Shown here: positions 28,136 to 39,172 of the stretch, piece after piece | Layout: every line of letters starts with the position of its first letter | How positions within the stretch are numbered: the first letter of the stretch is position 1 | Source: Crenobacter intestini | GTDB lineage: Bacteria > Pseudomonadota > Gammaproteobacteria > Burkholderiales > Chromobacteriaceae | NCBI RefSeq assembly: GCF_004919095.1 | Contig: NZ_STGJ01000016.1 | Span: forward strand, 1-64,000 | Length of the DNA: 64,000 bases | Reading direction: 5' to 3' | The notes under the pieces: generated by a model | Database searches by the model: none | Told to the model about the DNA's origin: nothing | Seen by the model: the letters and a program-made list of their open reading frames with translations, nothing else | Made by a program: the position numbers and the translations under genes

Positions 28136-29263
28136 TCAGCCGAAGAAGTCCTTCAGCTTGTCCATGAACGACTTGGTGCGCGGGCTGTGCGTCGCGACGT
28201 CGCCCTGGCTGATCGCGTCGAACTCGCGCAGCAACTCCTTCTGGCGTTCGGTCAGCTTGACCGGCGTCTCGACGACCACGTGGCACATCAGGTCGCCGAC
28301 CTGGCTGCCGCGCACGGCCTTGATGCCCTTGCCACGCAGGCGGTACACGCGGCCGGACTGCGTCTCCGGCGCGATCTTGACCTTGGCCATGCCGTCGAGC
28401 GTCGGGATCTCGATTTCGCCGCCAAGCGCGGCGGTCGCGAACGAGATCGGCATCTCGCAGTGCAGGTCGCTGCCGTCACGCTGGAACACCGGGTGCTGCT
28501 TGATGTGGGTGACCACGTACAGGTCGCCGGACGGGCCGCCGTTCTGGCCCGGCTCGCCCTCGCCGGAGAGGCGGATGCGGTCGCCGTCGTCGACACCGGC
28601 CGGGATCTTCACGTTCAGCGTCTTGTGCGTCTTCACCTGGCCCGCGCCGTGGCACTTCGGGCACGGGTCCTTGATTTCCTTGCCGGTGCCATGGCAGGTC
28701 GGGCAGGTCTGCTGCACCGAGAAGAAGCCCTGGCTCATGCGGACCTGGCCGTGGCCGCCGCAGGTCGAACAGGTCTTCGCCTCGGTCCCCGGCTTGGCGC
28801 CGCTGCCGTGGCAGGTGCCGCACTCTTCGTGGGTCGGGATGCGGATCTGCTTCTCGCAGCCGCGCGCCGCCTCTTCCAGCGTCAGCTCCATGTTGTAGCG
28901 CAGATCGGCACCGCGGTAGACGTTGGAGCGGCCGCCACCGCCGGCACGGCCGCCGCCGAAGATGTCGCTGAAGATGTCGGCGAAGTCGCCGAAGCCGCCG
29001 AAGCCGGCCCCGCCGCCGCCGCCCATCCCCGCTTGCGGGTCGACCCCGGCGTGACCGAACTGATCGTACGCCGAACGCTTCTGGCCGTCGGACAGGATCT
29101 CGTAAGCCTCCTTGGCTTCCTTGAACTTGTCTTCGGCTTCCTTGCTGTCCGGGTTGCGGTCCGGGTGGTACTTCATCGCCAGCTTGCGATAGGCCTTCTT
29201 GATATCGTCATCGGACGCGTCGCGGTTCACGCCGAGCACGTCGTACAAATCGCGTTTGGACAT
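28136..29263 (-). CDS. dnaJ: chaperone protein DnaJ
   Basis: A 375-aa Hsp40 co-chaperone that delivers substrates to DnaK and stimulates its ATPase. It has the J-domain with HPD at about 33-35 and a Gly/Phe-rich linker (75-115). Four CxxCxGxG zinc-finger repeats follow ([32 protein letters not shown]), then the C-terminal substrate-binding domains. The ATG at 29263 is preferred to a GTG two codons upstream. It is the last gene of grpE-dnaK-dnaJ, separated from dnaK by 116 bp with a strong hairpin. Confidence 0.97.
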   Translation of the reverse strand: MSKRDLYDVLGVNRDASDDDIKKAYRKLAMKYHPDRNPDSKEAEDKFKEAKEAYEILSDGQKRSAYDQFGHAGVDPQAGMGGGGGAGFGGFGDFADIFSDIFGGGRAGGGGRSNVYRGADLRYNMELTLEEAARGCEKQIRIPTHEECGTCHGSGAKPGTEAKTCSTCGGHGQVRMSQGFFSVQQTCPTCHGTGKEIKDPCPKCHGAGQVKTHKTLNVKIPAGVDDGDRIRLSGEGEPGQNGGPSGDLYVVTHIKQHPVFQRDGSDLHCEMPISFATAALGGEIEIPTLDGMAKVKIAPETQSGRVYRLRGKGIKAVRGSQVGDLMCHVVVETPVKLTERQKELLREFDAISQGDVATHSPRTKSFMDKLKDFFG

Positions 29264-29316
29264 TCTCACACCATTGGGCCGGCTGTCGCCGGCGCGCTTG
29301 TTAAGCCAATACGGTC

Positions 29317-29360
29317 GAAGGCACAGCCACCGGTCAAGGCGCGACCGGCACTGTGCCTTC
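29317..29360. other. hairpin between dnaK and dnaJ
   Basis: GAAGGCACAG (29317-29326) pairs with CTGTGCCTTC (29351-29360), and inside it CCGGTC (29330-29335) pairs with GACCGG (29343-29348). There is no T-run, so it is more likely an mRNA processing or stabilising hairpin, or a partial attenuator, than a full terminator. Confidence 0.6.
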
Positions 29361-29379
29361 TTACTTCAGACGAAGCGGT

Positions 29380-31299
<1,920 letters not shown>

Positions 31300-31365
31300 G
31301 TTCTTCGTCCTTTCTTGTCCTGTTATCCGGTCGCGGAGCAATTCCTGACCGGTTCATGCGTTTCA

Positions 31366-31393
31366 AGGTATTGGCTGAAAACCAGATTTCAAG
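31366..31393 (-). promoter_or_regulatory. possible sigma-32 promoter before dnaK
   Basis: On the minus strand: CTTGAA (31388-31393), 13 bp, then CCAATACCT (31366-31374). The spacing equals that of the better grpE and htpG promoters, but the -10 element matches CCCCATNTA poorly. Confidence 0.35.
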
Positions 31394-31407
31394 CCCGTCT
31401 TAAAAAC

Positions 31408-31980
31408 TCAGCCGCGCGCCTTGGCGACAACGACCATCGCCGGGCGCAGCACGCGGTCGGCGACCAGGTAGCCTTTCTGCATCACGCGCACCACGGTGCC
31501 CGGTTCGGCGTCGGACTCTTCCATGCTCATCGCCTGGTGGTGGTGCGGGTCGAGTTTCTCGCCCAGCGGGTTCACTTCGCGCACCTGCGCCTTTTCCAGG
31601 GCGCTGGCGAGCTGCTTGAGGGTCAGGTCAACGCCGAACTTCAGGTTGTCGAACTGGCCGCTCTGATCCATCAGGGCCATCTCCAGGCTGTCCTTCACCG
31701 GCAGCACTTCCTGCAGGAACTTGCTGACTGCGTACTTGTGCGCGGCAGCGACATCCTCCTGTGCACGGCGGCGCAGGTTCTCCTGCTCGGCGACGGCACG
31801 CAGGTACTGGTCCTTGAGCGCGGAGAGCTCGTGTTCGAGCGCGTCGATGCGGGCAACCGCCTCGTCCGACAGGTTGGGCAGGCCCAGCTCCTCTTCCTGC
31901 GCCTGCTGTGCGGAGGCGGCCGCGGTGGCCGTTTCCTGCTGTTCCGGGTCGAGATGGGTGGCGTTCGGGTTTTCTTGCAT
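31408..31980 (-). CDS. grpE: nucleotide exchange factor GrpE
   Basis: A 190-aa protein that releases ADP from DnaK. It has an acidic, disordered N-terminus (about 1-40), a long coiled coil (45-110, LEHELSALKDQYLRAVAEQE), and a C-terminal beta domain with the family signature VVRVMQKGYLVADRVLRPAMV. The ATG at 31980 follows a GGAG site; an in-frame extension to 32058 overlaps the heat-shock promoter and is rejected. Confidence 0.96.
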   Translation of the reverse strand: MQENPNATHLDPEQQETATAAASAQQAQEEELGLPNLSDEAVARIDALEHELSALKDQYLRAVAEQENLRRRAQEDVAAAHKYAVSKFLQEVLPVKDSLEMALMDQSGQFDNLKFGVDLTLKQLASALEKAQVREVNPLGEKLDPHHHQAMSMEESDAEPGTVVRVMQKGYLVADRVLRPAMVVVAKARG

Positions 31981-32031
31981 TTCTCTGGAACTCCTGCGGC
32001 GAAATCGCGAATGACTGAATGACCTGACGCA

Positions 32032-32059
32032 AGGTAGGGGTGGTCGGCCTGAATTCAAG
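32032..32059 (-). promoter_or_regulatory. sigma-32 heat-shock promoter of grpE-dnaK-dnaJ
   Basis: On the minus strand: CTTGAA (32054-32059), 13-bp spacer, CCCCTACCT (32032-32040). Both match the RpoH consensus (CTTGAA, 13-17 bp, CCCCATNTA). Transcription should start near 32024, giving a leader of about 45 nt. Confidence 0.75.
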
Positions 32060-32392
32060 CCCCTGCCGGACAGTTCGCGATTTGACCGGATTATTTTCGG
32101 TTTCGCTCACAGCGAGCATCAGTTTTTGCCAGCTACGTGATCGTCTTGTTAGCAATTGAAAATCATGAACTTTTTGTTTGTTGCAGCGCACACCCCGTTT
32201 GGAAATTATGTTTTAATCATGCAACAGAGGCATCCACTGCCCCGCCGCGCTGACCCCAGCGTAGAGACCGGGCAGCAGGAAAACAAAAGGCGCTGACCAC
32301 GCGCCCGCCCTTCGGCCACCGCCGAAAACCATTACAAAGGTTGGCCGGCTGCAACCGGCTTTTAAATCGCATCGAGTAGAGGAACCAGAGAT
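32060..32392 (+). promoter_or_regulatory. aceA upstream region
   Basis: A 333-bp gene-free stretch between the grpE promoter and aceA. The AT-rich part around 32155-32215 probably holds the aceA promoter; TTGCAG (about 32181) and AATTAT 17 bp later are the best hexamers but are weak. No clear operator for a glyoxylate regulator could be identified. Confidence 0.35.
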
Positions 32393-33703
32393 ATGAGCAC
32401 TCGCGAACAACAAATCGCCGCCCTGGAAAAAGACTGGGCTGAAAATCCGCGCTGGCAAGGCGTTAAGCGCGGCTACACCGCTGCCGACGTGGTCCGTCTG
32501 CGCGGCAGCCTGCAGCCCGAGTACACCCTGGCCCAGCGCGGCGCCAAGGTGCTGTGGGACAAGGTGAACGGCGGCGCCAAGAAAGGTTACGTGAACGCGT
32601 TCGGCGCGATCACCGCAGGCCAGGCGATGCAGCAGGCCAAGGCCGGCCTGGAAGCCGTCTACCTGTCCGGCTGGCAAGTCGCCGCCGACGGCAACACCTC
32701 CGAAACCATGTACCCGGACCAGTCGCTGTACGCGTACGATTCCGTGCCGACCATGGTTCGCCGCATCAACAACACCTTCAAGCGCGCGGACGAGATCCAG
32801 TGGTCGCGTGGCATCAACCCGGGCGACGAAGGCTTCATCGACTACTTCCTGCCGATCGTCGCCGATGCTGAAGCCGGTTTCGGCGGCGTGCTGAACGCCT
32901 TCGAACTGATGAAGAACATGATCGCCGCAGGTGCGGCCGGCGTGCACTTCGAAGACCAGCTGGCAGCCGCCAAGAAGTGCGGCCACATGGGTGGCAAGGT
33001 GCTGGTGCCGACCCGTGAAGCCGTCGAGAAGCTGATCTCCGCCCGCTTCGCCGCCGACGTGATGGGCGTGCCGACCCTGATCCTGGCCCGTACCGACGCG
33101 GAAGCTGCCAACCTGATCACCTCCGACTACGACGAGAACGACAAGCCGTTCCTGACCGGCGAGCGCACCCAGGAAGGCTTCTTCCGCGTGAAGAACGGCC
33201 TGGAGCAGTCGATCAGCCGCGGCGTCGCCTACGCGCCGTACGCCGACCTGGTGTGGTGTGAAACCGGCGTGCCGGACATCGGCTTCGCCCGCGAATTCGC
33301 GCAGGCCGTGCACGCAGCCTGCCCGGGCAAGCTCCTGAGCTACAACTGCTCGCCTTCCTTCAACTGGAAGAAGAACCTGAACGACAGCCAGATCGCTTCG
33401 TTCCAGGAAGAGCTGTCCGCACTGGGCTACAAGTACCAGTTCATCACCCTGGCCGGCATCCACGTCAACTGGTACAACACCTTCAAGTTTGCCCACGCTT
33501 ACGCCCGCGGCGAAGGCATGAAGCACTACGTTGAAATGGTGCAGGAGCCGGAATTCGCAGCACGCGAGCAGGGCTACACCTTCGTGTCGCACCAGCAGGA
33601 AGTCGGCACCGGCTACTTCGACGACGTGACCACCGTGATCCAGGGTGGCTCCTCGTCGGTGAAGGCCCTGACCGGCTCGACCGAAGAAGAGCAGTTCCAC
33701 TGA
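32393..33703 (+). CDS. aceA: isocitrate lyase
   Basis: A 436-aa enzyme that splits isocitrate into glyoxylate and succinate, the first step of the glyoxylate shunt. The catalytic loop KKCGHMGGK has its cysteine at residue 196. The phosphoenolpyruvate-mutase-like barrel is shown by WCETGVPD and the C-terminal [11 protein letters not shown] segment. The length is that of the Escherichia-type enzyme. The competing isocitrate dehydrogenase (icd) and its kinase/phosphatase (aceK) lie within 9 kb, but malate synthase is not in the window. Confidence 0.98.
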   Translation: MSTREQQIAALEKDWAENPRWQGVKRGYTAADVVRLRGSLQPEYTLAQRGAKVLWDKVNGGAKKGYVNAFGAITAGQAMQQAKAGLEAVYLSGWQVAADGNTSETMYPDQSLYAYDSVPTMVRRINNTFKRADEIQWSRGINPGDEGFIDYFLPIVADAEAGFGGVLNAFELMKNMIAAGAAGVHFEDQLAAAKKCGHMGGKVLVPTREAVEKLISARFAADVMGVPTLILARTDAEAANLITSDYDENDKPFLTGERTQEGFFRVKNGLEQSISRGVAYAPYADLVWCETGVPDIGFAREFAQAVHAACPGKLLSYNCSPSFNWKKNLNDSQIASFQEELSALGYKYQFITLAGIHVNWYNTFKFAHAYARGEGMKHYVEMVQEPEFAAREQGYTFVSHQQEVGTGYFDDVTTVIQGGSSSVKALTGSTEEEQFH

Positions 33704-33768
33704 GACCGTGCGGGCTGACGGCCCGCACGGTCTTCCCGAACCCCCGTCCGGCTCCCGGCGGGGGTTTT
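33704..33768 (+). terminator. double terminator of aceA
   Basis: The first hairpin, GACCGTGCGGGC/GCCCGCACGGTC (33704-33732), overlaps the last stop base region. The second, AACCCCCG/CGGGGGTT (33739-33766), is followed by TTTT. Confidence 0.85.
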
Positions 33769-33801
33769 CGCTTGGCAGCCCACCTCGCCGCGTATACGCG
33801 C

Positions 33802-33828
33802 AAAAAAAGACGGCGCCCGCAGGCGCCG
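33802..33828 (-). terminator. terminator of clpS-clpA
   Basis: On the minus strand, CGGCGCC-TGCG-GGCGCCG is followed by TCTTTTTTT. Confidence 0.85.
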
Positions 33829-33850
33829 CCTCTATCTTTCCTAGCTCGTG

Positions 33851-36130
33851 TCAGGCCGGCTGCGCGGCCTTGGACGGCGTCTCGTCGAACTGCAAGGCGA
33901 CCTTGCCGTCGTCGCCGACGTCGACCGTCACCTCGCCGCCCTGGCTGAGCTTGCCGAACAACAGCTCGTCGGCCAGCGCCTTGCGGATGCAGTCCTGGAT
34001 CAGGCGCGCCATCGGCCGCGCGCCCATCTGCGGGTCGAAGCCGTTTTTCGCCAGATGGCGGCGCAGCGCGTCGGTGAAGTGGATGTCGACCTTCTTCTCG
34101 TGCAGTTGCTGTTCAAGCTGCAGCAGGAACTTGTCGACCACGCGCAGGATGACTTCCTCGTTCAGCTGGCTGAACGGCACGATCGCGTCCAGACGGTTGC
34201 GGAACTCGGGACTGAACAGACGCTTGATGTCGGCCATCTCGTCGCCGGCCGCCTTGTTCGCCGTGAAGCCCAGGCTGGGCTTGGACAGCGACTCGGCGCC
34301 CGCGTTGGTCGTCATGATCAGCACCACGTTGCGGAAGTCCGCCTTGCGGCCGTTGTTGTCGGTCAACGTGCCGTGGTCCATCACCTGCAAAAGCACGTTG
34401 AAGATGTCCGGGTGCGCCTTCTCGATCTCGTCGAGCAACAATACCGCGTATGGGTGCTTGTTGATCGCCTCGGTCAGCTGGCCACCCTGTTCGAAACCGA
34501 CGTACCCGGGCGGCGCGCCGATCAGGCGGCTGACCGCGTGGCGCTCCATATACTCGGACATGTCGAAGCGGATCAGCTCGACGCCGAGCACGAAGGCCAG
34601 CTGGCGCGCGACCTCGGTCTTGCCGACGCCGGTCGGCCCGGAGAACAGGAAGGAGCCGATCGGTTTTTGCGGGTTACCGAGGCCCGAGCGGGTCATCTTG
34701 ATCGCGTCGGCCAGGTTCTCGATCGCCTTGTCCTGCCCGAACACCACGTTCTTGAGGTCGCGCTCGAGGTTCTTCAGCACGTTGCGGTCGTCGCTCGACA
34801 CCGTCTTGGGCGGGATGCGCGCGATCTTGGCGACGATCTCCTCGATCTCGCCCTTGTTGATCACCTTCTTCTGTCGCGACTTGGGCAGGATGCGCTGTGC
34901 GGCGCCCGCCTCGTCGATCACGTCGATCGCCTTGTCCGGCAGGTGGCGGTCGTTGATGTAGCGCGCCGAAAGTTCGGCCGCCGTCTGCAGCGCCGACTGC
35001 GTGTACTTGACGCCGTGATGCTCCTCGAAACGGCTCTTCAGCCCCTTGAGGATGTCGACGGTCTGCCCGACCGAAGGCTCGTTCACGTCGATCTTCTGGA
35101 AGCGGCGCGACAGCGCGTTGTCCTTCTCGAAGATGCCGCGGTACTCGTTGTAGGTCGTCGCGCCGATGCAGCGCAGGCGCCCGCCGGACAGCGCCGGCTT
35201 GAGCAGGTTGGACGCGTCGAGCGTGCCGCCGGACGCGGCGCCGGCGCCGATCAGCGTGTGGATCTCGTCGATGAACAGGATGGCGGTCGGGTCGTCGGTC
35301 AGCTGCTTGATCACCGCCTTCAGCCGCTGCTCGAAGTCGCCGCGGTACTTGGTGCCTGCGAGCAGCGCCCCCATGTCGAGCGAATAGACGGTCGCCGACG
35401 CGAGCACGTCGGGCACCTCGTTGTTGACGATGCGACGCGCCAGGCCTTCCGCGATCGCGGTCTTGCCGACGCCGGCCTCGCCGACCAAGAGCGGGTTGTT
35501 CTTGCGGCGGCGGCAAAGGATCTGGATGGTACGCTCGAGCTCGTGCTCGCGCCCGATCAGCGGGTCGATCTTGTTCTCGCGGGCGAGCTGGTTGAGGTTC
35601 TGCGTGTAGTTCTCCAGCGCACCGCCGCTGCCTGCGGCGTCCTCGTTCTCGGCCTCGCCGTTGTTCTCGCGCGGCGTCTCGCTGCCCGGCTGCGAGCGCT
35701 GCTTGGTGATGCCGTGTGAGATGTAGTTGACCACGTCAAGGCGCGAGATGCCCTGCTGGTGCAGGTAGTACACCGCGTGCGAATCCTTCTCGCCGAAGAT
35801 GGCGACCAGGATGTTGGCGCCGGTCACTTCCTTCTTGCCGGACGACTGCACATGCAGGATCGCACGCTGGATCACGCGCTGGAAACCGAGCGTGGGCTGG
35901 GTCTCCACTTCCTTGTCGCCGGGAACGACCGGCGTGTGCTCGTCGACGAAGTCGGTGAGCTGCTTCTTCAGCTGGTCGAGGTTGGCGCCACAAGCTTTGA
36001 GCACCTCGGTCGCCGACGGGTTGTCGATCATGGCCAACAGCAGGTGCTCGACACTGATGAACTCGTGCCGCTTCTGCCTTGCATCCATGAAGGCCATGTG
36101 CAAGCTGACTTCCAGTTCCTGGGCGATCAT
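33851..36130 (-). CDS. clpA: ATP-dependent Clp protease ATP-binding subunit ClpA
   Basis: A 759-aa Hsp100 unfoldase that feeds proteins to ClpP. It has the N-terminal Clp_N repeats (1-145), a first AAA+ module with Walker A GEAGVGKT (about 215) and Walker B ILFIDEIH, and a second with Walker A GPTGVGKT (about 495) and Walker B VLLLDEIE. The IGF/L-type ClpP-binding loop region and the C-terminal D2-small domain follow. The missing long middle coiled coil distinguishes ClpA from ClpB. The start codon overlaps the clpS stop as TGATG, so the two are translationally coupled. Confidence 0.97.
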   Translation of the reverse strand: MIAQELEVSLHMAFMDARQKRHEFISVEHLLLAMIDNPSATEVLKACGANLDQLKKQLTDFVDEHTPVVPGDKEVETQPTLGFQRVIQRAILHVQSSGKKEVTGANILVAIFGEKDSHAVYYLHQQGISRLDVVNYISHGITKQRSQPGSETPRENNGEAENEDAAGSGGALENYTQNLNQLARENKIDPLIGREHELERTIQILCRRRKNNPLLVGEAGVGKTAIAEGLARRIVNNEVPDVLASATVYSLDMGALLAGTKYRGDFEQRLKAVIKQLTDDPTAILFIDEIHTLIGAGAASGGTLDASNLLKPALSGGRLRCIGATTYNEYRGIFEKDNALSRRFQKIDVNEPSVGQTVDILKGLKSRFEEHHGVKYTQSALQTAAELSARYINDRHLPDKAIDVIDEAGAAQRILPKSRQKKVINKGEIEEIVAKIARIPPKTVSSDDRNVLKNLERDLKNVVFGQDKAIENLADAIKMTRSGLGNPQKPIGSFLFSGPTGVGKTEVARQLAFVLGVELIRFDMSEYMERHAVSRLIGAPPGYVGFEQGGQLTEAINKHPYAVLLLDEIEKAHPDIFNVLLQVMDHGTLTDNNGRKADFRNVVLIMTTNAGAESLSKPSLGFTANKAAGDEMADIKRLFSPEFRNRLDAIVPFSQLNEEVILRVVDKFLLQLEQQLHEKKVDIHFTDALRRHLAKNGFDPQMGARPMARLIQDCIRKALADELLFGKLSQGGEVTVDVGDDGKVALQFDETPSKAAQPA

Positions 36131-36438
36131 CAGTTTTCCTCCATTACGCACTGCAGCGGATGCTGGTGCGTGCGTGCAAATTGCATCACCTGCTCGACCT
36201 TGGTGGCCGCGATGTCCTGCGGGTAGACCCCGCAGATGCCGCGCCCTGCCTCGTGGACCTGCAACATGACCTGTACGGCCTTGTCGCGCTCCATATGAAA
36301 AAACGTCTCCAGCACTTCGACCACAAAATCCATCGGGGTGAAATCGTCGTTCAGCAGAACGACCTTGAACAAGGGGGGCGGCGCGGTGCGCACCCTGGAC
36401 GCCTCGAGCAGGGCGTCGTCGTGGTACTGCGTTGACAT
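36130..36438 (-). CDS. clpS: ATP-dependent Clp protease adaptor ClpS
   Basis: A 102-aa N-end-rule adaptor that binds ClpA and delivers substrates with bulky N-terminal residues. It has the family core [20 protein letters not shown] and the [20 protein letters not shown] segment forming the hydrophobic pocket. The ATG at 36438 matches the family; an extension to 36486 is unsupported. It is first in the clpS-clpA operon and divergent from the cold-shock gene. Confidence 0.96.
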   Translation of the reverse strand: MSTQYHDDALLEASRVRTAPPPLFKVVLLNDDFTPMDFVVEVLETFFHMERDKAVQVMLQVHEAGRGICGVYPQDIAATKVEQVMQFARTHQHPLQCVMEEN

Positions 36439-36525
36439 GGCGGCCTTAGTATTCAGCAAGTCTTTAGTTGGATTGTGGTTCCGCAACAGTCTTTTTCAAG
36501 CCCTTGTCACCCGAAAAGAATACTC

Positions 36526-36554
36526 TTGACGCCATGGGCATTATTGCGTAGAAA
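36526..36554 (+). promoter_or_regulatory. putative promoter of the cold-shock gene
   Basis: TTGACG (36526-36531), a 17-bp spacer, TAGAAA (36549-36554). It implies a 5' leader of about 100 nt, which is typical of CspA-type genes whose mRNA leader senses cold. Confidence 0.5.
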
Positions 36555-36660
36555 TGGCCTTGGTGCTTGGCTTATGTATTGCATTGGAATGAATCCGTTG
36601 CAGACATTCGCTTTTGTTGTTCGGCCTCACCAGCCCGTTACCGTAAGTTAAGGAAGTATA

Positions 36661-36864
36661 ATGGCACTTGGCACCGTAAAGTGGTTCAATGATTCGAAGG
36701 GCTTCGGCTTCATCACTCCGGATGAAGGTGGCGAAGACCTGTTCGCGCACTTCTCCGCGATCAACATGCAAGGCTTCAAGACCCTGAAAGAAGGTCAGCG
36801 CGTCAGCTTCGACGTGGTGCAGGGTCCGAAGGGCAAGCAAGCTTCGAACATCCAAGCCGCTTGA
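36661..36864 (+). CDS. CspA-family cold-shock protein
   Basis: A 67-aa single cold-shock OB-fold domain that binds single-stranded RNA and DNA. RNP1 is KGFGFITP and RNP2 is LFAHFS. AAGGAAG precedes the ATG. It is monocistronic with its own terminator. Which csp paralogue this is cannot be said. Confidence 0.95.
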   Translation: MALGTVKWFNDSKGFGFITPDEGGEDLFAHFSAINMQGFKTLKEGQRVSFDVVQGPKGKQASNIQAA

Positions 36865-36905
36865 TTCGGCCGTCGCTGAAGCGGCCAAGGCCACTTCGCC
36901 GGATG

Positions 36906-36938
36906 AAAAAAACCGCCTCTCCAGGGAGGCGGTTTTTT
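36906..36938 (+). terminator. terminator of the cold-shock gene
   Basis: The 9-bp stem AACCGCCTC/GAGGCGGTT has A-run before and T-run after, so it can work in both directions. Confidence 0.9.
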
Positions 36939-36965
36939 GTTGCCCGCAAAGTTCGGGCACCCAAA

Positions 36966-36994
36966 AGAAACCGGCCGCCCGCAGGCGGCCGGTT
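36966..36994 (-). terminator. terminator of icd
   Basis: On the minus strand, the 11-bp stem AACCGGCCGCC/GGCGGCCGGTT is followed by TCTTTT, 22 bp past the icd stop. Confidence 0.85.
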
Positions 36995-37015
36995 GCTCCT
37001 CAAGGCAAGCCTGGC

Positions 37016-38263
37016 TTACATGCGGGCGATCATCGCGTCGCCGAAGGCCGAGCAGCTCACCTCGGTCGCACCGTCCATCAGGCGGGCGAAGTCGTAGGTC
37101 ACCTGCTTGTCGGCAATCGCCGCTTCCATCGACTTGATCACGAGGTCAGCCGCTTCCTTCCAGCCCAGGTGACGCAGCATCATCTCAGCGGACAGGATCA
37201 GCGAACCCGGGTTGACCTTGTCGAGGCCGGCGTATTTCGGCGCAGTGCCGTGGGTCGCCTCGAAGCACGCGTACTTGTCGGAGATGTTGGCGCCCGGGGC
37301 GATGCCGATGCCGCCGACCTGCGCGGCCAGCGCGTCGGAGATGTAGTCACCGTTCAGGTTGGTGGTGGCGATCACGTCGTACTCGGCCGGACGCAGCAGG
37401 ATCTGCTGCAGGAAGGCGTCGGCGATCGCGTCCTTGACGATGATCTCGCGGCCGGTCTTCGGGTTGGTGAACTTGCACCACGGGCCGCCGTCGATCAGCT
37501 CGGCGCCGAACTCTTCACGTGCGACCTGGTACGCGGTGTCGCGGAACAGGCCTTCGGTGAACTTCATGATGTTGCCCTTGTGCACGATGGTCAGCGACTT
37601 GCGGTCGTTGTCGATCGCGTACTGGATCGCGGCGCGCACCAGACGGGTAGTCCCCTCGACCGAGATCGGCTTGATGCCGATACCGGAGGTTTCCGGGAAG
37701 CGGATCTTCTTGACGCCCATCTCTTCCTGCAGGAAGGCGATCACCTTCTTGGCCGCCTCGGACTCGGCCGACCATTCGATGCCGGCGTAGATGTCTTCGG
37801 TGTTCTCGCGGAAGATGACCATATTGGTCAGTTCCGGGTTCTTCAGCGGGCTGGGCACGCCCTTGAAGTACTGGACCGGACGCACGCACTGGTAGAGGTC
37901 GAGCTCCTGGCGCAGCGCGACGTTCAGCGAGCGGATGCCGCCGCCGACCGGCGTGGTCATCGGGCCCTTGATCGAAACGGCGTACTCTTTCAGCGCGTCG
38001 AAGGTTTCCTTCGGCAGCCACTCGTCCGGGCCGTACAGGCGGGTCGATTTCTCGCCGGCGTACACTTCCATCCAGTGGATCTTCTTCTGGCCTGCGTAGG
38101 CCTTCTCGACTGCTGCGTCGATGACCTTGATCATCACCGGCGTGATGTCGACGCCGATGCCGTCACCCTCGATGAACGGGATGATCGGGTTGTTCGGGGT
38201 AGCCTGTCCGGGAACGATTTTCTGACCTGCAGCGGGAACCTTGATCAGGGATTGGGCGCTCAT
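37016..38263 (-). CDS. icd: isocitrate dehydrogenase (NADP+)
   Basis: A 415-aa TCA-cycle enzyme that oxidises isocitrate to 2-oxoglutarate and CO2. The [13 protein letters not shown] segment carries the serine that AceK phosphorylates in E. coli. [17 protein letters not shown] has the lysine/tyrosine pair associated with NADP+ specificity. GGAG lies just upstream of the ATG at 38263; the extension to 38455 is non-coding. It is divergent from rluE. With aceK and aceA nearby, flux between the TCA cycle and glyoxylate shunt is likely controlled by phosphorylation of this protein. Confidence 0.97.
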   Translation of the reverse strand: MSAQSLIKVPAAGQKIVPGQATPNNPIIPFIEGDGIGVDITPVMIKVIDAAVEKAYAGQKKIHWMEVYAGEKSTRLYGPDEWLPKETFDALKEYAVSIKGPMTTPVGGGIRSLNVALRQELDLYQCVRPVQYFKGVPSPLKNPELTNMVIFRENTEDIYAGIEWSAESEAAKKVIAFLQEEMGVKKIRFPETSGIGIKPISVEGTTRLVRAAIQYAIDNDRKSLTIVHKGNIMKFTEGLFRDTAYQVAREEFGAELIDGGPWCKFTNPKTGREIIVKDAIADAFLQQILLRPAEYDVIATTNLNGDYISDALAAQVGGIGIAPGANISDKYACFEATHGTAPKYAGLDKVNPGSLILSAEMMLRHLGWKEAADLVIKSMEAAIADKQVTYDFARLMDGATEVSCSAFGDAMIARM

Positions 38264-38466
38264 GCCTACTCCATCATGGGTTGGTTGCAAAATGACTCTG
38301 CCGCCGCCCGGCGTCACGGGCAAGATTAGGGCCCGTCGCGGACGGCCACGAGTGGTGAACTCGGGTAGAGCGGGATGCCGTCCCCTCTTCGTAGAGGGTC
38401 TTATTCTCAGCCTGATGCATCCCGGCTTGCTATTATGCTGAATTCCCGGCCGCACCGCTATACCAA

Positions 38467-39129
38467 ATGCCTGAACTCGTCCTGCTGAATAAACCCTATG
38501 GCGTGATCTGCCAGTTTTCCGAACACGACAAGCACCCGACCCTGAAAAGCTGCATCCCCTTGCCCGGCGTCTACCCGGCTGGCCGGCTGGATACCGACAG
38601 CGAGGGGCTGCTGCTGCTCACCGGCGACGGCGCGCTGCAGCACGCGATCGCCGACCCGCGCTTCAAGCTGCCCAAGACCTACTGGGTGCAGGTCGAGGGA
38701 GAACCGCAGGACGCACAACTGGAGGCGCTGCGCCAGGGCGTCGACCTCGGCGACTTCACCACCCGACCTGCGCAGGTGCGGCGCATCGACCCGCCCGGGC
38801 TGTGGCCGCGCAACCCGCCGGTGCGCTTTCGCAAGACGGTGCCCGACGCCTGGCTCGAGATCGTCATCCACGAAGGCAAGAACCGCCAGGTGCGGCGGAT
38901 GACCGCCAAGGTCGGCCTGCCGACGCTGCGCCTGGTACGCGTCGCGATCGGTCCGTGGCGCGTCGATGGCCTCGCGCCGGGCCAGTGGCGACAGGAGACG
39001 CTGACGCTTGAACAATTGAAGCAAGTGCAGCATGCTAAAGGCATTCACAAGAGGACAGGCCAGCCGGGACTGCCGCCAAAAGCACCTCCCCGCCCGGGCA
39101 GAGCCTTGCGGCACCGCACACCACGCTGA
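38467..39129 (+). CDS. rluE: 23S rRNA pseudouridine synthase (RluE-type)
   Basis: A 220-aa pseudouridine synthase of the RsuA/RluB/E/F family. The catalytic aspartate is in [14 protein letters not shown] (about residue 41), and [10 protein letters not shown] near 138 is the other family hallmark. There is no S4 domain at the N-terminus, which fits RluE (23S U2457). The basic C-terminal tail (about 25 residues) overlaps non-conserved sequence before aceK. Confidence 0.85.
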   Translation: MPELVLLNKPYGVICQFSEHDKHPTLKSCIPLPGVYPAGRLDTDSEGLLLLTGDGALQHAIADPRFKLPKTYWVQVEGEPQDAQLEALRQGVDLGDFTTRPAQVRRIDPPGLWPRNPPVRFRKTVPDAWLEIVIHEGKNRQVRRMTAKVGLPTLRLVRVAIGPWRVDGLAPGQWRQETLTLEQLKQVQHAKGIHKRTGQPGLPPKAPPRPGRALRHRTPR

Positions 39130-39172
39130 CCTTCCGCATGGCAACGCCTGTCCGCCCACCACAAGGCGTGCC

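Noticed and set aside
32213-33700. A 495-codon minus-strand frame opposite aceA
   Set aside because: Shadow of a well-conserved gene; no recognisable domain and no ribosome-binding site.
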